The notes under the pieces are model-generated. The model did not search any database, had not been told where the DNA came from, and saw only the letters and a list, made by a program, of their open reading frames with translations. The translations under genes were made by a program, and so were the position numbers. A stretch of 64,000 nt of DNA from Paramicrobacterium fandaimingii (GTDB lineage Bacteria > Actinomycetota > Actinomycetes > Actinomycetales > Microbacteriaceae), in NCBI RefSeq assembly GCF_011751745.2, contig NZ_CP061170.1, positions 1,240,001 through 1,304,000 of the forward strand, given 5' to 3'. Below, piece after piece: positions 52,731-61,745 of the stretch (positions within the stretch are counted from its first letter, which is position 1; each line of letters begins with the position of its first letter).

Positions 52731-54659
52731 TTAGCGGTCTGCGCCCTTTGGGGTGCTCGGCGCGGTCGATTCAAGCGAGCGGATCAAGGAAGCCGCGTCG
52801 AACGGGCCCACATGGCGCACGCCGTTGACGAAGAATGTCGGAACCGCTGAGATCTCCATGGATTCCGCATCGAGAGCGTCATCTCGAACCCGGGCCGCCA
52901 CCTCGGCTGAACTCAGATCCGATTCGAATTGACCGACGTCCAAGCCGAGCTCGTCTGCGCGCCGCAGCATGTCTGCGGGTTGCTGGTTTGCCTGATCCGC
53001 GAAGAGGCTGCGCATGAACTCGCCGAATTTTCCCTGCCGGTGGGCTGCCTCAGCCGCCTCGGCTGCGGCGATGGCATTGGGGTGATAGCTTGCCAGCGGT
53101 GCATGACGCCAGACATAGCGCACGTCGTTGCCGAGCCGTTTCTGAACCTCGCCGACCGCGCCCGTCGCCTTCAAGCAGAATTCACACTGAAAATCGCCGT
53201 ACTCGACAAGCGTGTAGCGGGCGTTCTCTGGCCCATAGACGTGGTCGCGGGTCGGATCGACGGGGCGGACGAGGCGGTGGCCAGCCTCGGACGTCGGCGA
53301 CGTGCGCTCGGAGATTCGGAAGAAGAGCGCAGACAGTGCGAAGGCGATAATGGATGCTGTCAGCACGCCGACGCGCGCGATGTTCTGCAGCTCCGGGTCG
53401 GCGATCGCCAAGTCGACGATGAAGAGGGAGATCGTGAATCCGATTCCCGAGAGCAGGCTTCCTCCTGCGATGCGTCGCAGTGTCAGACCCGGTCCGAGAC
53501 TGCCAACCCTGAATACCTTCATGGTCCAAATCGACCCGAAGATGCCGATGAACTTTCCGGCAACCAGCCCGGCGACGATGGCCCACATGATCGGTGACCG
53601 TACAGCGTCGGAGAGGATCTCCCCGTTGATCCTCACTCCCGCATTCGCGAGGGCGAAAAGTGGAACGATCGCGTACGCCACGATCGGCGCATACGCCGAC
53701 TGAAGACGCTCATTGATCGAGATGGATTCACGCAGGCTATTTGCTGCCGCACGCGCGTACCGGGAGTTCGGCGACTGCCGAAATGTCTGCGTGAGACTGA
53801 GGGCGTGCTCGACATCTCTGCGGCTCGGCCGATAAACAGGGACGAGCAGTGCGATGGCGACTCCGGCAAGGGTGGGGTGCACACCAGATGCCAAGAACGC
53901 GAGCCACACAATGATGGAAAGAATTGCGTATGTGGGGCCTCGTCCGGAACTCAGATAGCGCGTAAAGAAGATCGCCGTGAGCCCGAGGGCGGCAAGTGCA
54001 AGTGGCAGAACCTGCAGCGAATCGGTGTAGACGAGCGCGATGATCGCGAGTGCGCCGATGTCATCGACGATGGCCATCGTGAGCAGGAACACGCGAAGTC
54101 GTCCTGGAGCGCGCGGCCCGACAAGTGCGAGGGCGCCAACGAGGAAGGCAGTGTCTGTCGAGATGACCACGCCCCAGGCATCCTCAGCTCCTGTGCCGAC
54201 TGCGATCGCGACGAACAGCAGGGCGGGAACCGCGAGGCCGGCAAGTGCGGCCAGCACGGGAACCATCGCTCGAGACCACGTCGTCAGCTCACCGATTGCG
54301 AATTCTCGACGCACTTCGAGGCCGACGGTGAAGAAGAAGACCGCCATGATCGCGTCATTGACGAACGCGTGCAAGGTGAAGCTCAGCTGCAGGTCTTCGA
54401 CGCCAATGACGAGGTGTGTTCCCCACACCTGCTCATACGATGCGTACGAGATATTCGCCCAAATGATCGCGATTGCCGTCGCAATGAGCAAGAGCAGTGC
54501 GCCGAGGCGGCTTTGACCCATAGCCTGGATGCGTTCTGACAGCGGCGCACGTCTGGGCGGCTCATTGTCGATCCTCGTGGGATTGGGCGACCGGGTGATG
54601 ACGGTCAAACCGAAGTCAGGATGCTGGGTGGTCGGCGAGGGCGGCGGGGGAGCATTCAT
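52731..54659 (-). CDS. nhaA: NhaA Na+/H+ antiporter fused to a DsbA-like thioredoxin domain
   Basis: A 642-residue fusion. Residues about 50-430 are NhaA, with twelve helices including ALALVGPRAPGRLRVFLLTMAIVDDIGALAIIAL, the DD motif essential for cation binding. The C-terminal 200 residues are a DsbA/thioredoxin-fold domain with the redox motif CEFCLKATG and a cis-Pro region (EISAVPTFFVNG). The domain would lie outside the membrane. ATG 54659 is preferred to 54743 because GGAAGG lies nine bases upstream and the N-lead is normal. Its function in sodium or pH stress coupled to thiol chemistry is inferred. Confidence 0.92.
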   Translation of the reverse strand: MNAPPPPSPTTQHPDFGLTVITRSPNPTRIDNEPPRRAPLSERIQAMGQSRLGALLLLIATAIAIIWANISYASYEQVWGTHLVIGVEDLQLSFTLHAFVNDAIMAVFFFTVGLEVRREFAIGELTTWSRAMVPVLAALAGLAVPALLFVAIAVGTGAEDAWGVVISTDTAFLVGALALVGPRAPGRLRVFLLTMAIVDDIGALAIIALVYTDSLQVLPLALAALGLTAIFFTRYLSSGRGPTYAILSIIVWLAFLASGVHPTLAGVAIALLVPVYRPSRRDVEHALSLTQTFRQSPNSRYARAAANSLRESISINERLQSAYAPIVAYAIVPLFALANAGVRINGEILSDAVRSPIMWAIVAGLVAGKFIGIFGSIWTMKVFRVGSLGPGLTLRRIAGGSLLSGIGFTISLFIVDLAIADPELQNIARVGVLTASIIAFALSALFFRISERTSPTSEAGHRLVRPVDPTRDHVYGPENARYTLVEYGDFQCEFCLKATGAVGEVQKRLGNDVRYVWRHAPLASYHPNAIAAAEAAEAAHRQGKFGEFMRSLFADQANQQPADMLRRADELGLDVGQFESDLSSAEVAARVRDDALDAESMEISAVPTFFVNGVRHVGPFDAASLIRSLESTAPSTPKGADR

Positions 54660-54843
54660 CGGCAGGAGCCTTCCGCTCGTTCGATTAGCGCGTGGTGTCG
54701 GGTCAGTGAGTGACGCAGCAGACGTCAACGGCGCGGCCGACATCCGCGTTACACAGAAGTGTTCACAGTAAGCGCTCGCCGCGGACAGGTTATTCCCGAT
54801 TCGTCGCGAAAAGTTAGAGATCGTCGTCGGATAGAGTCGACAA

Positions 54844-55419
54844 ATGGGTGCGGAAGATTGGCTGAGGGCCTCGCCACAGGAGCGAGCAGAGGCAGCGAGA
54901 GCCGAGATCGGAGGGGATCTGCTCGCGCACTGGTGCGGCGATGTCCTGGCCGGGCGCGTTCACATCGATTCGTCGTCGGCCGACGACGTTCCCGATCCAC
55001 GGTGGCTCGCCGGCAGGCAGTGGGAGCGCTGGGGGCCCGCTCGAACCTGGCCGGAGCGCAACCTCGACTACTGGCCTCGAGTCTGGGCGGCGCGCACCCT
55101 ACTTCACATCGGCGACGATGGTGCGCGCGGGGAGATCATTGGCGGTCTGTCCGACCAGAGTTGGCGAGTACGGGAAATGTGCGCCAAGGTTGTGGCCAGT
55201 CACGAGATCGGAGAGGCGGGAGACGCCTGCGCGCGCATCGTCAGGACAGATGCCAACTCCCGTGTACGAATCGCGGCATTGCGCGCGCTTGCCGTTATCG
55301 GTGAGTCAGAGCATGCCGGAGCAGTGCTCGATTCCCTCGACGATGATGAAATTGGTGCCGACGCGAGCACCACCCTGCGGGCGATGGAGGAGCGGCTCGA
55401 CCGCCCGCTTCGCCCCTGA
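54844..55419 (+). CDS. HEAT-repeat domain protein
   Basis: A 191-residue alpha-helical protein. The later half contains repeated HEAT-like units: LHIGDDGARGEIIGGLSDQSWRVREMCAKVVASHEI, then ARIVRTDANSRVRIAALRALAVIGESEHAGAVLDSLDD. It is probably a protein-binding scaffold. ATG 54844 starts immediately. It converges on the phosphotransferase gene with an 8-base gap. No specific partner is suggested. Confidence 0.8.
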   Translation: MGAEDWLRASPQERAEAARAEIGGDLLAHWCGDVLAGRVHIDSSSADDVPDPRWLAGRQWERWGPARTWPERNLDYWPRVWAARTLLHIGDDGARGEIIGGLSDQSWRVREMCAKVVASHEIGEAGDACARIVRTDANSRVRIAALRALAVIGESEHAGAVLDSLDDDEIGADASTTLRAMEERLDRPLRP

Positions 55420-55427
55420 CTGGATAC

Positions 55428-56333
55428 CTAATCGGTCGCCGGATTGAGCAGTGCCGCCGCTGTGCTCCGGTGCTCTTGTTCGCCGCTCATCAGTGCGAAG
55501 AGCCCGTAGCCGAGGGGACTGGTTGCAAACATCTCGGCGCAATGGTCTGAGAGGCGTGGCCAGACGCGACCGCCGAGTTCGACATAGCGGCGAACGGTCA
55601 GATCAAATGTTTCCTGTGGCGCAAACGCCTGATGAAACATGAAGTCTCTCGCCGGGTCGCCGACCTCCGCCGTGGTCCAGTCGAGCACTGCTGTGATGCG
55701 TTCGCCCTCGAGCAGCGTATGAGCGGGATAGATCTCACCGTGGGTGAGCACCGACCAGTCCGGCCAATATGTGTCGTCGGCGAGCCAGGCATGCCACCGT
55801 GAGTTCAGATGGTGCGCAATCTCGAACTCGGCACTCACTGTGTCGATATCTGCGCGCCACTTCTCCCGCACATCGGATGGGGTGCGCACCTCAATGCCGG
55901 TTCCACGGACCTCAGAAGCGTCGATGGCGTGCAGTTCTGAGAGCAGGTCTCCGAGAGACGTGGCGTAGGTGCTGGATGCGATGTCGTAGGCCCAGACGGG
56001 CGATCCCGAATCGTCAAGCGTCAGCCCGGGTATCCCTGGAAGTAGAGGGTAGGCGATGAGCCGCTCCGAGACGATTCGCCAGTCCGGTACGTGCGCGGAG
56101 AGGCGGGGTGCAACAGCACGAAGCAGGCGTTCCTCGACAGCGGCGCGTTCGAGCACGTCGTGTCGACGTGGCATACGGACAACCCAAGTCTCGCCGTTGG
56201 TCGCCTGAGCAATCGCCACTCGAAAGTCCAGTCCGGCATCGTTGACGATGATCGATGATTCATCGACATTAAGGCCGTGCTCGGCGGCAAGATCTCGGAT
56301 GCTGGAGGCATCTGCGGGCGGAGTGTCAACCAT
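55428..56333 (-). CDS. Macrolide 2'-phosphotransferase-like kinase (Mph/APH family)
   Basis: A 301-residue aminoglycoside-phosphotransferase-fold kinase. Mph-type features are GLDFRVAIAQATNGETWVVRMPRR (nucleotide-binding strand with Lys replaced by Arg), the catalytic loop VLTHGEIYPAHTLL (HGD in most; here HGE), and AVLDWTTAEVGDPARDF, containing the metal-binding DW and GDP motifs. The HGE variant resembles chromosomal Mph relatives. Whether it modifies macrolides or a natural alcohol substrate cannot be told. ATG 56333 faces a divergent flavoprotein gene. Confidence 0.85.
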   Translation of the reverse strand: MVDTPPADASSIRDLAAEHGLNVDESSIIVNDAGLDFRVAIAQATNGETWVVRMPRRHDVLERAAVEERLLRAVAPRLSAHVPDWRIVSERLIAYPLLPGIPGLTLDDSGSPVWAYDIASSTYATSLGDLLSELHAIDASEVRGTGIEVRTPSDVREKWRADIDTVSAEFEIAHHLNSRWHAWLADDTYWPDWSVLTHGEIYPAHTLLEGERITAVLDWTTAEVGDPARDFMFHQAFAPQETFDLTVRRYVELGGRVWPRLSDHCAEMFATSPLGYGLFALMSGEQEHRSTAAALLNPATD

Positions 56334-56415
56334 CGTCCTAGAGTCTCACAGGAGACGTATACATGCGTGTAGCTGTCCGGCGTACGCTGTGGGGACAGAC
56401 GAAGAGGCGGGTGCT

Positions 56416-57813
56416 ATGTCAGATAATCACGGTGAGACCGAACACACTGAGCACGTCGACATTCTGGTCATCGGGTGGGGAAAAGGCGGCAAGACTCTAG
56501 CTGGGACGGCCGCCCGACAGGGGCAGCGCGTCGCGCTCGTCGAGCAGTCGGATGATCGCGTTGGCGGCACCTGCATCAACGTCGCGTGCGTGCCCACCAA
56601 AATTCTCGTTCACGATGCCGAGAAGCGGCGCAGCTCCGATGACGTCGACGATTACTTCGCTTCGGCGGTGACGAGGCGCGATACGCTCACGAGCGCCATG
56701 CGCGCAATGAACTTTTCGATGCTCGATCAGCTCGACTCCGTTCTGCTTGTCAGCGGTCGAGCCACTTTCACGACGGAGCGCGAGGTGCGGGTGACGGGCG
56801 GAAGCGAGACGTTGACGCTGACCGCAGACACCGTTCTTGTGAATACCGGAACCTCGCCAGCCGTCCCGCCGATCGACGGTGCCGTCGTCGGCGGCCGCAT
56901 CCATAATTCCGAGACCCTGCAGCATGTGTCTCCCATGCCGAGATCCCTTGTCGTCGTGGGCGGCGGCTACGTCGGGCTGGAGTTCGCATCGATGTTCGCC
57001 CACTTCGGTTCGCGGGTCACGGTGCTTGATCGCGGAGAGCGGCCGCTCAAAAACGAAGATGGTGATGTGGCAGAGACAGCCGCCGAGATTCTTCGCGACG
57101 ATGGAATCGCGATCGTCTCACGAGCATCCGTTGTCTCTGTCTCTGACAGCGAGGATGCCGCGCACGTGACCTACGACATAGCGGGGGAGCTGACGACAGT
57201 GGATGCTGATGCTGTGCTGCTCGCGCTCGGGCGTACCCCCGAAACGGCAGAGCTCGGTCTCGACCGCGCCGGAGTGCGCAGCGACGACAATGGCTTCATC
57301 GTCGTTGATGAGCACCTGCGCACGAGCGCTGACGGGGTTTTCGCACTTGGTGACGTCAACGGCGGCCCGCAGTTCACCTACATTTCGCTTGATGACAACA
57401 GAATCGTCTCCGATCAGCTCTTTGGTGAGGGGACACGCTCAACGGCGGATCGGAATGCCGTTCCGTACACCATGTTTCTCACGCCGCCCCTCGCGCGGGT
57501 CGGCCTGACCGAAGCGCAGGCCAGGGAGCGCGGCTATGACGTGCTGGTGGGGGCGAAGCAGATGGCCGATATCGCCGCGGCGCCCCGGGCGAAGATCGAG
57601 GGCGACCCAAGAGGTATCGTCAAAGTCGTCGTCGATCGCGAAACCGACCTCGTGCTCGGTGCAGCGCTCATGCACGTGCATTCGCAAGAGGTGATCAACC
57701 TCGTGTCACTCGCGATGCGACATGGCATCAGCGCGAGCGCGCTGCGTGACTCGATCTACACGCACCCGTCAGCGACCGAGGCTCTCAACGAGGTGCTCGG
57801 AGTGCTTCGGTGA
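56416..57813 (+). CDS. Flavin disulfide oxidoreductase (mercuric-reductase/RclA-like)
   Basis: A 465-residue pyridine nucleotide-disulfide oxidoreductase. The FAD loop is VIGWGKGGKTLAGTAARQG, and the redox disulfide is GGTCINVACVPTK (CxxxxC). The NAD(P) loop is VVGGGYVGLEFASMFAHFG, and the C-terminal dimerisation domain ends with the THPSATEALNEVLG motif, where the His is the base. It lacks an N-terminal heavy-metal domain and the C-terminal Cys pair needed for mercuric reductase. RclA-like hypochlorite or quinone reduction is therefore more likely. ATG 56416 is near GAAGAGGCGGG. Confidence 0.92.
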   Translation: MSDNHGETEHTEHVDILVIGWGKGGKTLAGTAARQGQRVALVEQSDDRVGGTCINVACVPTKILVHDAEKRRSSDDVDDYFASAVTRRDTLTSAMRAMNFSMLDQLDSVLLVSGRATFTTEREVRVTGGSETLTLTADTVLVNTGTSPAVPPIDGAVVGGRIHNSETLQHVSPMPRSLVVVGGGYVGLEFASMFAHFGSRVTVLDRGERPLKNEDGDVAETAAEILRDDGIAIVSRASVVSVSDSEDAAHVTYDIAGELTTVDADAVLLALGRTPETAELGLDRAGVRSDDNGFIVVDEHLRTSADGVFALGDVNGGPQFTYISLDDNRIVSDQLFGEGTRSTADRNAVPYTMFLTPPLARVGLTEAQARERGYDVLVGAKQMADIAAAPRAKIEGDPRGIVKVVVDRETDLVLGAALMHVHSQEVINLVSLAMRHGISASALRDSIYTHPSATEALNEVLGVLR

Positions 57814-57953
57814 GCGAGTTGCATTGCTCACGTGCCATGCTCGGTGGAATATCGTCGACTCACACCGGTTGACAGTGGAGACGGATGCTGCCGCGGCAAT
57901 GCGCATGCGGACAGCGACGACCGGCGTCGGAGACGGCGCAGAAGGAGGTTCAT

Positions 57954-58637
57954 ATGACGGACAAACGAGTGGTCATCGTCGGAGGACACGGCAAGATCGC
58001 CCTGCTCGCCGCCCCGAAGCTTGTCGCCGCGGGTTATCGCGTTGAGTCGCTGATTCGCAACGCCGACCAGTCGGAGGAGATCAGAGCCGCTGGAGCCGAA
58101 CCGGTGGTTCTTGATATCGAGACGGCCGACGTCGGTGCGCTCTCGGGCGCATTCGCCGGAGCAGAAGCGATCGTCTTCTCTGCCGGAGCTGGCGGCGGCA
58201 ATCCGGATCGCACGCGCGCCGTCGACTTTGAAGCGGCAGTGCGCACCATAACCGCGGCTGAGGGCGTCGGTGTTTCTCGCTACGTCATGGTGTCGTATGC
58301 GCGAGCGAGCGTCGACATCGAGAACATCGACCCGGAGAGCTCCTTCTACACCTACGCGAAGGCCAAGCACGACGCCGATGTCGCCGTGCGAGAGTCGAGC
58401 CTCGACTACACGATCCTCGGGCCTGGGCGGCTGACGCTCGAACCGGCAACGGGGAGCATCACCCTTGCGGACGAGTCAGGCAATGTCGTCGAGGGCGGGC
58501 GCTCTGACGACGACAAGGTGACGTCTCGCGAGAACGTCGCCGAGGCAATCGTTCACGTTCTGGCGACGAAGGCCGCGGTGAAGAAGACAGTGAACTTCTA
58601 CGATGGAGACACAGCAATCGCCGACGCAATAGTCTGA
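57954..58637 (+). CDS. NAD(P)H-binding atypical SDR-like protein
   Basis: A 227-residue NAD(P)-binding protein. The Rossmann loop is RVVIVGGHGKIALLAAPKLVAAGY (GGxGxIA, the atypical SDR5 pattern). SAGAGGGNPDRTRAVDFEAAV and SFYTYAKAKHDADVAVRESSLDYTILGPGRL follow. ATG 57954 has a perfect AGAAGGAGG site six bases away. Members act as flavin reductases or epimerase-like enzymes; the reaction here is unknown. Confidence 0.9.
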   Translation: MTDKRVVIVGGHGKIALLAAPKLVAAGYRVESLIRNADQSEEIRAAGAEPVVLDIETADVGALSGAFAGAEAIVFSAGAGGGNPDRTRAVDFEAAVRTITAAEGVGVSRYVMVSYARASVDIENIDPESSFYTYAKAKHDADVAVRESSLDYTILGPGRLTLEPATGSITLADESGNVVEGGRSDDDKVTSRENVAEAIVHVLATKAAVKKTVNFYDGDTAIADAIV

Positions 58638-58647
58638 CTCGCGATGT

Positions 58648-58683
58648 GTGCCCCGGGGCGTCCTCACCCGCGTGGCGGGGCAC
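58648..58683. terminator. GC-rich hairpin after the SDR-like gene
   Basis: GTGCCCC (58648-58654) and GGGGCAC (58677-58683) pair, with the inner segment offering a further step. It lies 10 bases after the stop of the upstream gene and before the exporter gene. There is no clear U-run, so it may be only a weak terminator. Confidence 0.55.
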
Positions 58684-58739
58684 GCCGGAATAAATAGCCG
58701 CACGATGCGTTGGTCTGTTGTGGACACACACGGAGGACT

Positions 58740-60224
58740 ATGTCGGCGAGAAGCACATTCGAATCGGGCGGGGATGCCGTGCAGGAGCCACCGGATCCGA
58801 ATCGCTGGCGCATTCTGGCTGTGCTGCTCGTTGCGATCTTCATGTCGCTCATCAGCGTCAGCATCGTCAACGTTGCCCTTCCATCGATCCAGAGCGGCCT
58901 CGACGCGTCTCAATCTGACATTCAGTGGGTGCTCTCCGGGTACGCGCTGACGTTCGGCATCGTGCTTGTCGCCGCTGGTCGTGCCGGCGACGTCCTGGGG
59001 CGCGGGGGCATCTTCATCGTCGGAGTCGTCGTCTTCACCGCATCCTCGATCGTCGCTGGCCTCGCACCGAATGCCGAGTGGCTCAACGTCACCCGTTTCG
59101 TGCAAGGCGTGGGCTCAGGACTTCTGAACCCTCAGGGCCTCGGTATGATTCAGCACTACTTTCGCGGCGCGGAGCGCGGCAAGGCGTTCGGGTACTTCGG
59201 CAGCGTCGTCGGCGTCTCCGTTGCGATCGGCCCGGTGCTCGGCGGCCTGCTGATCAATCTCGGCGGAGCAGAGCTCGGGTGGCGACTGACCTTCCTCGTC
59301 AATGTGCCCGTCGGCATTGTGGCCATTGTTCTCGCGCTCCTCTGGTTTCCGCGTCCGCTCATCAGCTGGGGAGCGAAAGCGCCCGTCGACTCACAGCAAC
59401 CGGCGAAGCGCAGTCGCTCGATGGACCTCGTCGGCGCTCTTCTTCTCGGCTTCGCCGTGCTCTCTCTGCTCTTCCCGTTTGTCGAGAGCGGTGTTTCCGC
59501 CTTCGTCTGGCTTCTGCTGCCCGTCGGCATTCTGCTCGTCGCCGCCTGGGTGCTGTGGGAGCGTCGGTATGCACGGCTCGGGCACAGTCCGATGGTTGAT
59601 CTCAAGATCTTCGCGACCCGCAGCTTTGCAAACGGAACGACGATCGTGACGCTGTACTTTCTCGGGATGACGAGCGTGTGGGTGCTCATCGCCCTCTACA
59701 TGCAAGACGGCCTGGGGCACTCGGCTTTCGAAGCAGGCCTCGTCGGCATACCCTCGGCCATCCTCTCGGCGTTCTCTGCGCACTGGGCGGGCAGCAGAGT
59801 CGCGGTGTATGGGCGCAAGATCGTCGTGGCTGGGCTTCTGATCGCGCTCTTTGGGCTGGCATCGACAGTTGCTGTCGTGCTCCTCAATCAGGTTGGGCTC
59901 GCCAACGAGTGGTGGCTGCTGCTGTCGCTTGCGTTCATCGGCATCGCTCAGGGCGTCGTCATCAGCCCCAACCAGACGCTCACGCTCGCAGATGTTCCGC
60001 TGAGCTACGCGGGCAGCTCCGGTGCCATCATGCAGACCGGCCAGAGAATCGGCACGTCCGTCGGCATCGCCGTTGTCACCGCTGCCGTCTTCGCCTCTCT
60101 CGCGTTCACAGAATGGCCCGTCGCGATGGCGATCGGTTTCACGTTGATTGCCGTTGTCGTTGTCGCCGCCCTCATCGTCGCCATTGTCGATCTGCGGTAT
60201 CGGGCGCGAATCGGCACTCGCTAG
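58740..60224 (+). CDS. DHA2-family MFS multidrug exporter
   Basis: A 494-residue transporter with 14 predicted helices, the DHA2 (EmrB/QacA) topology. The motif A-like region is GRAGDVLGRGGIFIVG after helix 2. Helix 1 ILAVLLVAIFMSLISVSIVNVALPSIQ and the helix 5 block RGKAFGYFGSVVGVSVAIGPVLGGLL (motif C) are clear. ATG 58740 has CGGAGG just upstream. It probably exports a drug or quaternary ammonium compound. It overlaps the convergent Clp_N gene by four bases. Confidence 0.93.
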   Translation: MSARSTFESGGDAVQEPPDPNRWRILAVLLVAIFMSLISVSIVNVALPSIQSGLDASQSDIQWVLSGYALTFGIVLVAAGRAGDVLGRGGIFIVGVVVFTASSIVAGLAPNAEWLNVTRFVQGVGSGLLNPQGLGMIQHYFRGAERGKAFGYFGSVVGVSVAIGPVLGGLLINLGGAELGWRLTFLVNVPVGIVAIVLALLWFPRPLISWGAKAPVDSQQPAKRSRSMDLVGALLLGFAVLSLLFPFVESGVSAFVWLLLPVGILLVAAWVLWERRYARLGHSPMVDLKIFATRSFANGTTIVTLYFLGMTSVWVLIALYMQDGLGHSAFEAGLVGIPSAILSAFSAHWAGSRVAVYGRKIVVAGLLIALFGLASTVAVVLLNQVGLANEWWLLLSLAFIGIAQGVVISPNQTLTLADVPLSYAGSSGAIMQTGQRIGTSVGIAVVTAAVFASLAFTEWPVAMAIGFTLIAVVVVAALIVAIVDLRYRARIGTR

Positions 60225-60745
60225 GCCGCGGCAAGGCCGTCGAGCGACGCACGAAGCGCCCCGACGTCGACGCCTTCGGCGACGAGTGCGTCATATGCTG
60301 TGCCACGCGCCCGCAGAATCCCGAGAAGGATGTGCCGGGCACCGATCGACTTCTCGTTCAGGCGGATCGCTTCGCGAAGGGCCAGCTCGAGCACCTTCTT
60401 CGCCTCGTTGCGGAACGGAATGTGGCGTTTTGTCGTTCCCGCGTTCTGCAGCGCCCCCTCGCCGAAAACATCGTCGGCGCGGGCGGTGACGCCGCTGATG
60501 TCAATGCCGATGGAGGCGAGTGCCTCAGCGTCGAGTCCGGAGGGTGCGTTGGCGTGTCGAATGCGGTTGAGCGCGGCGGCGGCATCCGGAATCGCATCGA
60601 TGATCGTCGACGCGGTTTCTCCACCAGCATCCAGGACTCCCAGAAGCAGATGCCGCGAATCGATCTGCGATGCTCGCTCAGCGCGTGCCGTGCTCTGCGC
60701 CCCAACAACGATCTCGCGGGCGCTGGTTGTGAACTTCTCAAACAT
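60221..60745 (-). CDS. Clp N-terminal (R-domain) protein without ATPase
   Basis: A 174-residue protein consisting of two ClpA/ClpC-type N-domain repeats: FEKFTTSAREIVVGAQSTARAERASQIDSRHLLLGVLDAG and, further on, FRNEAKKVLELALREAIRLNEKSIGARHILLGILRARG. There is no AAA+ module, so it resembles ClpS-adaptor-like or stress-linked Clp_N proteins of Actinobacteria. It follows the HTH gene by two bases, whose end contains its AGGAG ribosome site. It probably shares a stress regulon with the HTH protein. Confidence 0.88.
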   Translation of the reverse strand: MFEKFTTSAREIVVGAQSTARAERASQIDSRHLLLGVLDAGGETASTIIDAIPDAAAALNRIRHANAPSGLDAEALASIGIDISGVTARADDVFGEGALQNAGTTKRHIPFRNEAKKVLELALREAIRLNEKSIGARHILLGILRARGTAYDALVAEGVDVGALRASLDGLAAA

Positions 60746-60747
60746 CT

Positions 60748-60951
60748 CTATCTCCTGCCATGTTTTTTGTGTACGGCCTGGCGCGAAACCCCGAGGGCAT
60801 CGGCGATTTCCTGCCACGACATGTCGAGTGTTCGGGCCCGGTTCACGTGAAGCGACTCGAGCCTGTCGGCAAGCTCGCGCAGGGAGCGCACGGCGCGCAG
60901 TCCGATGCGAGGGTCGCTGCTTGTCGCGGCATCCATTGGATTCTCGATCAT
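60748..60951 (-). CDS. Small helix-turn-helix regulator paired with the Clp_N protein
   Basis: A 67-residue protein. The helix-turn-helix WQEIADALGVSRQAVHKKH is a sigma-70-region-4/XRE-like motif close to the C-terminus. The preceding helix (IGLRAVRSLRELADRLESLHVNRARTLDM) may support dimerisation. ATG 60951 is used, but ATG 60936 (MDAATSSD) is equally possible. Two TGTCAA-type palindromes lie immediately upstream. It probably regulates itself and the downstream Clp_N gene. Confidence 0.8.
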   Translation of the reverse strand: MIENPMDAATSSDPRIGLRAVRSLRELADRLESLHVNRARTLDMSWQEIADALGVSRQAVHKKHGRR

Positions 60952-60954
60952 GCT

Positions 60955-61000
60955 GTCAACAATAGTTGACGTTCCTGGAATGTGTCAACCAAAATTGACA
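60955..61000 (-). promoter_or_regulatory. Twin TGTCAA/TTGACA palindromes and promoter of the HTH/Clp_N pair
   Basis: Two palindromes lie 13 bases apart: GTCAAC-AATA-GTTGAC (60955-60970) and TGTCAA-CCAAAA-TTGACA (60983-61000). On the minus strand one TTGACA is followed after 18 bases by TATTGT, a plausible -35/-10 pair. The nearer palindrome then overlaps the -10 and start region, a good place for repression. Confidence 0.75.
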
Positions 61001-61246
61001 GGAGACCACTCTGTTGAGGCTCTCAACGGACTCAAGAACATCACGATCGTCTCGGCCGTGCCGTTTGTCATCGTCATGCTTCTGCTGTGCGTTGCGCTGT
61101 GGAAAGATCGAAAGCGACGGAAGCGGAAGCTCCCGAACATGCTCGGAGGTAAGACCAGGAATGAGGGTTGCGACAAAAATGACAGCATCCGTTGTGGCTG
61201 TGAGCAGAAGCGATACTCATTCCTTCAGCAAGCCGACTGTCGATGA
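60980..61246 (+). CDS. Possible small membrane protein
   Basis: An 88-codon frame with a well-formed transmembrane helix (ITIVSAVPFVIVMLLLCVALW) followed by a strongly basic segment (KDRKRRKRKLPNML). It lacks a good ribosome site and its ATG lies in the operator region of the divergent HTH gene. A start nearer the helix is possible, and it overlaps the MOSC gene. Real expression is uncertain. Confidence 0.35.
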   Translation: MCQPKLTGDHSVEALNGLKNITIVSAVPFVIVMLLLCVALWKDRKRRKRKLPNMLGGKTRNEGCDKNDSIRCGCEQKRYSFLQQADCR

Positions 61247-61718
61247 GATCACGCTTGTCGAGGGAATCGGTGTCGCTGGCGACGCTCATTCCGGCACAAC
61301 GGTGAAGCACCGTTCGCGTGTGAAGAAGAACCCGTCGACGCCGAACGTGCGCCAGGTGCATCTGATTCACCGGGAGCTCTTCGACCAGGTGGCGGATGCG
61401 GGGTACACGGTGAAGCCGGGGGAGATGGGTGAGAACATCACGACGAGCGGCATCGACCTGCTCGGGCTTCCCGTCGGAACCCGTTTGGCGATCGGGGACG
61501 TCGTGATCACGATCACCGGATTGCGCAACCCCTGTTCGCAGATCAACGACTATCAGCCCGGTCTGATGAAGCAGATGGTGTTCGCAGACGGCGACGGCCA
61601 CACCGTGCGGCTGGCGGGAGTGATGGGCATCGTGTCTCGCGGGGGAACCGTGCGGGCCGGCGACGTCGTTGCGGTGACTCTGCCGACCGGGCCGCACCAT
61701 GCGCTCACAACTGTTTAG
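61161..61718 (+). CDS. MOSC-domain protein (YiiM-like)
   Basis: A 185-residue MOSC protein. The N-part TVDEITLVEGIGVAGDAHSGTTVKHRSR (conserved GDAH) and RQVHLIHRELFDQ lead to the core GEMGENITTSGIDLLGLPVGTRL and GLRNPCSQINDYQPGLM. The Cys in NPC is the invariant MOSC Cys thought to carry sulfur or bind Mo. GGAGG 11 bases before ATG 61161 favours this start, though MTASVVAVSRSDTH at 61179 matches family N-termini. Related proteins detoxify N-hydroxylated bases. Confidence 0.9.
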   Translation: MRVATKMTASVVAVSRSDTHSFSKPTVDEITLVEGIGVAGDAHSGTTVKHRSRVKKNPSTPNVRQVHLIHRELFDQVADAGYTVKPGEMGENITTSGIDLLGLPVGTRLAIGDVVITITGLRNPCSQINDYQPGLMKQMVFADGDGHTVRLAGVMGIVSRGGTVRAGDVVAVTLPTGPHHALTTV

Positions 61719-61745
61719 CCACAGCTCTCGAAGGGAACCACACGA

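Noticed and set aside
56416..57813. Mercuric reductase
   Set aside because: The redox disulfide is present, but the N-terminal metal domain and C-terminal Cys pair are absent, and there are no mer genes nearby.
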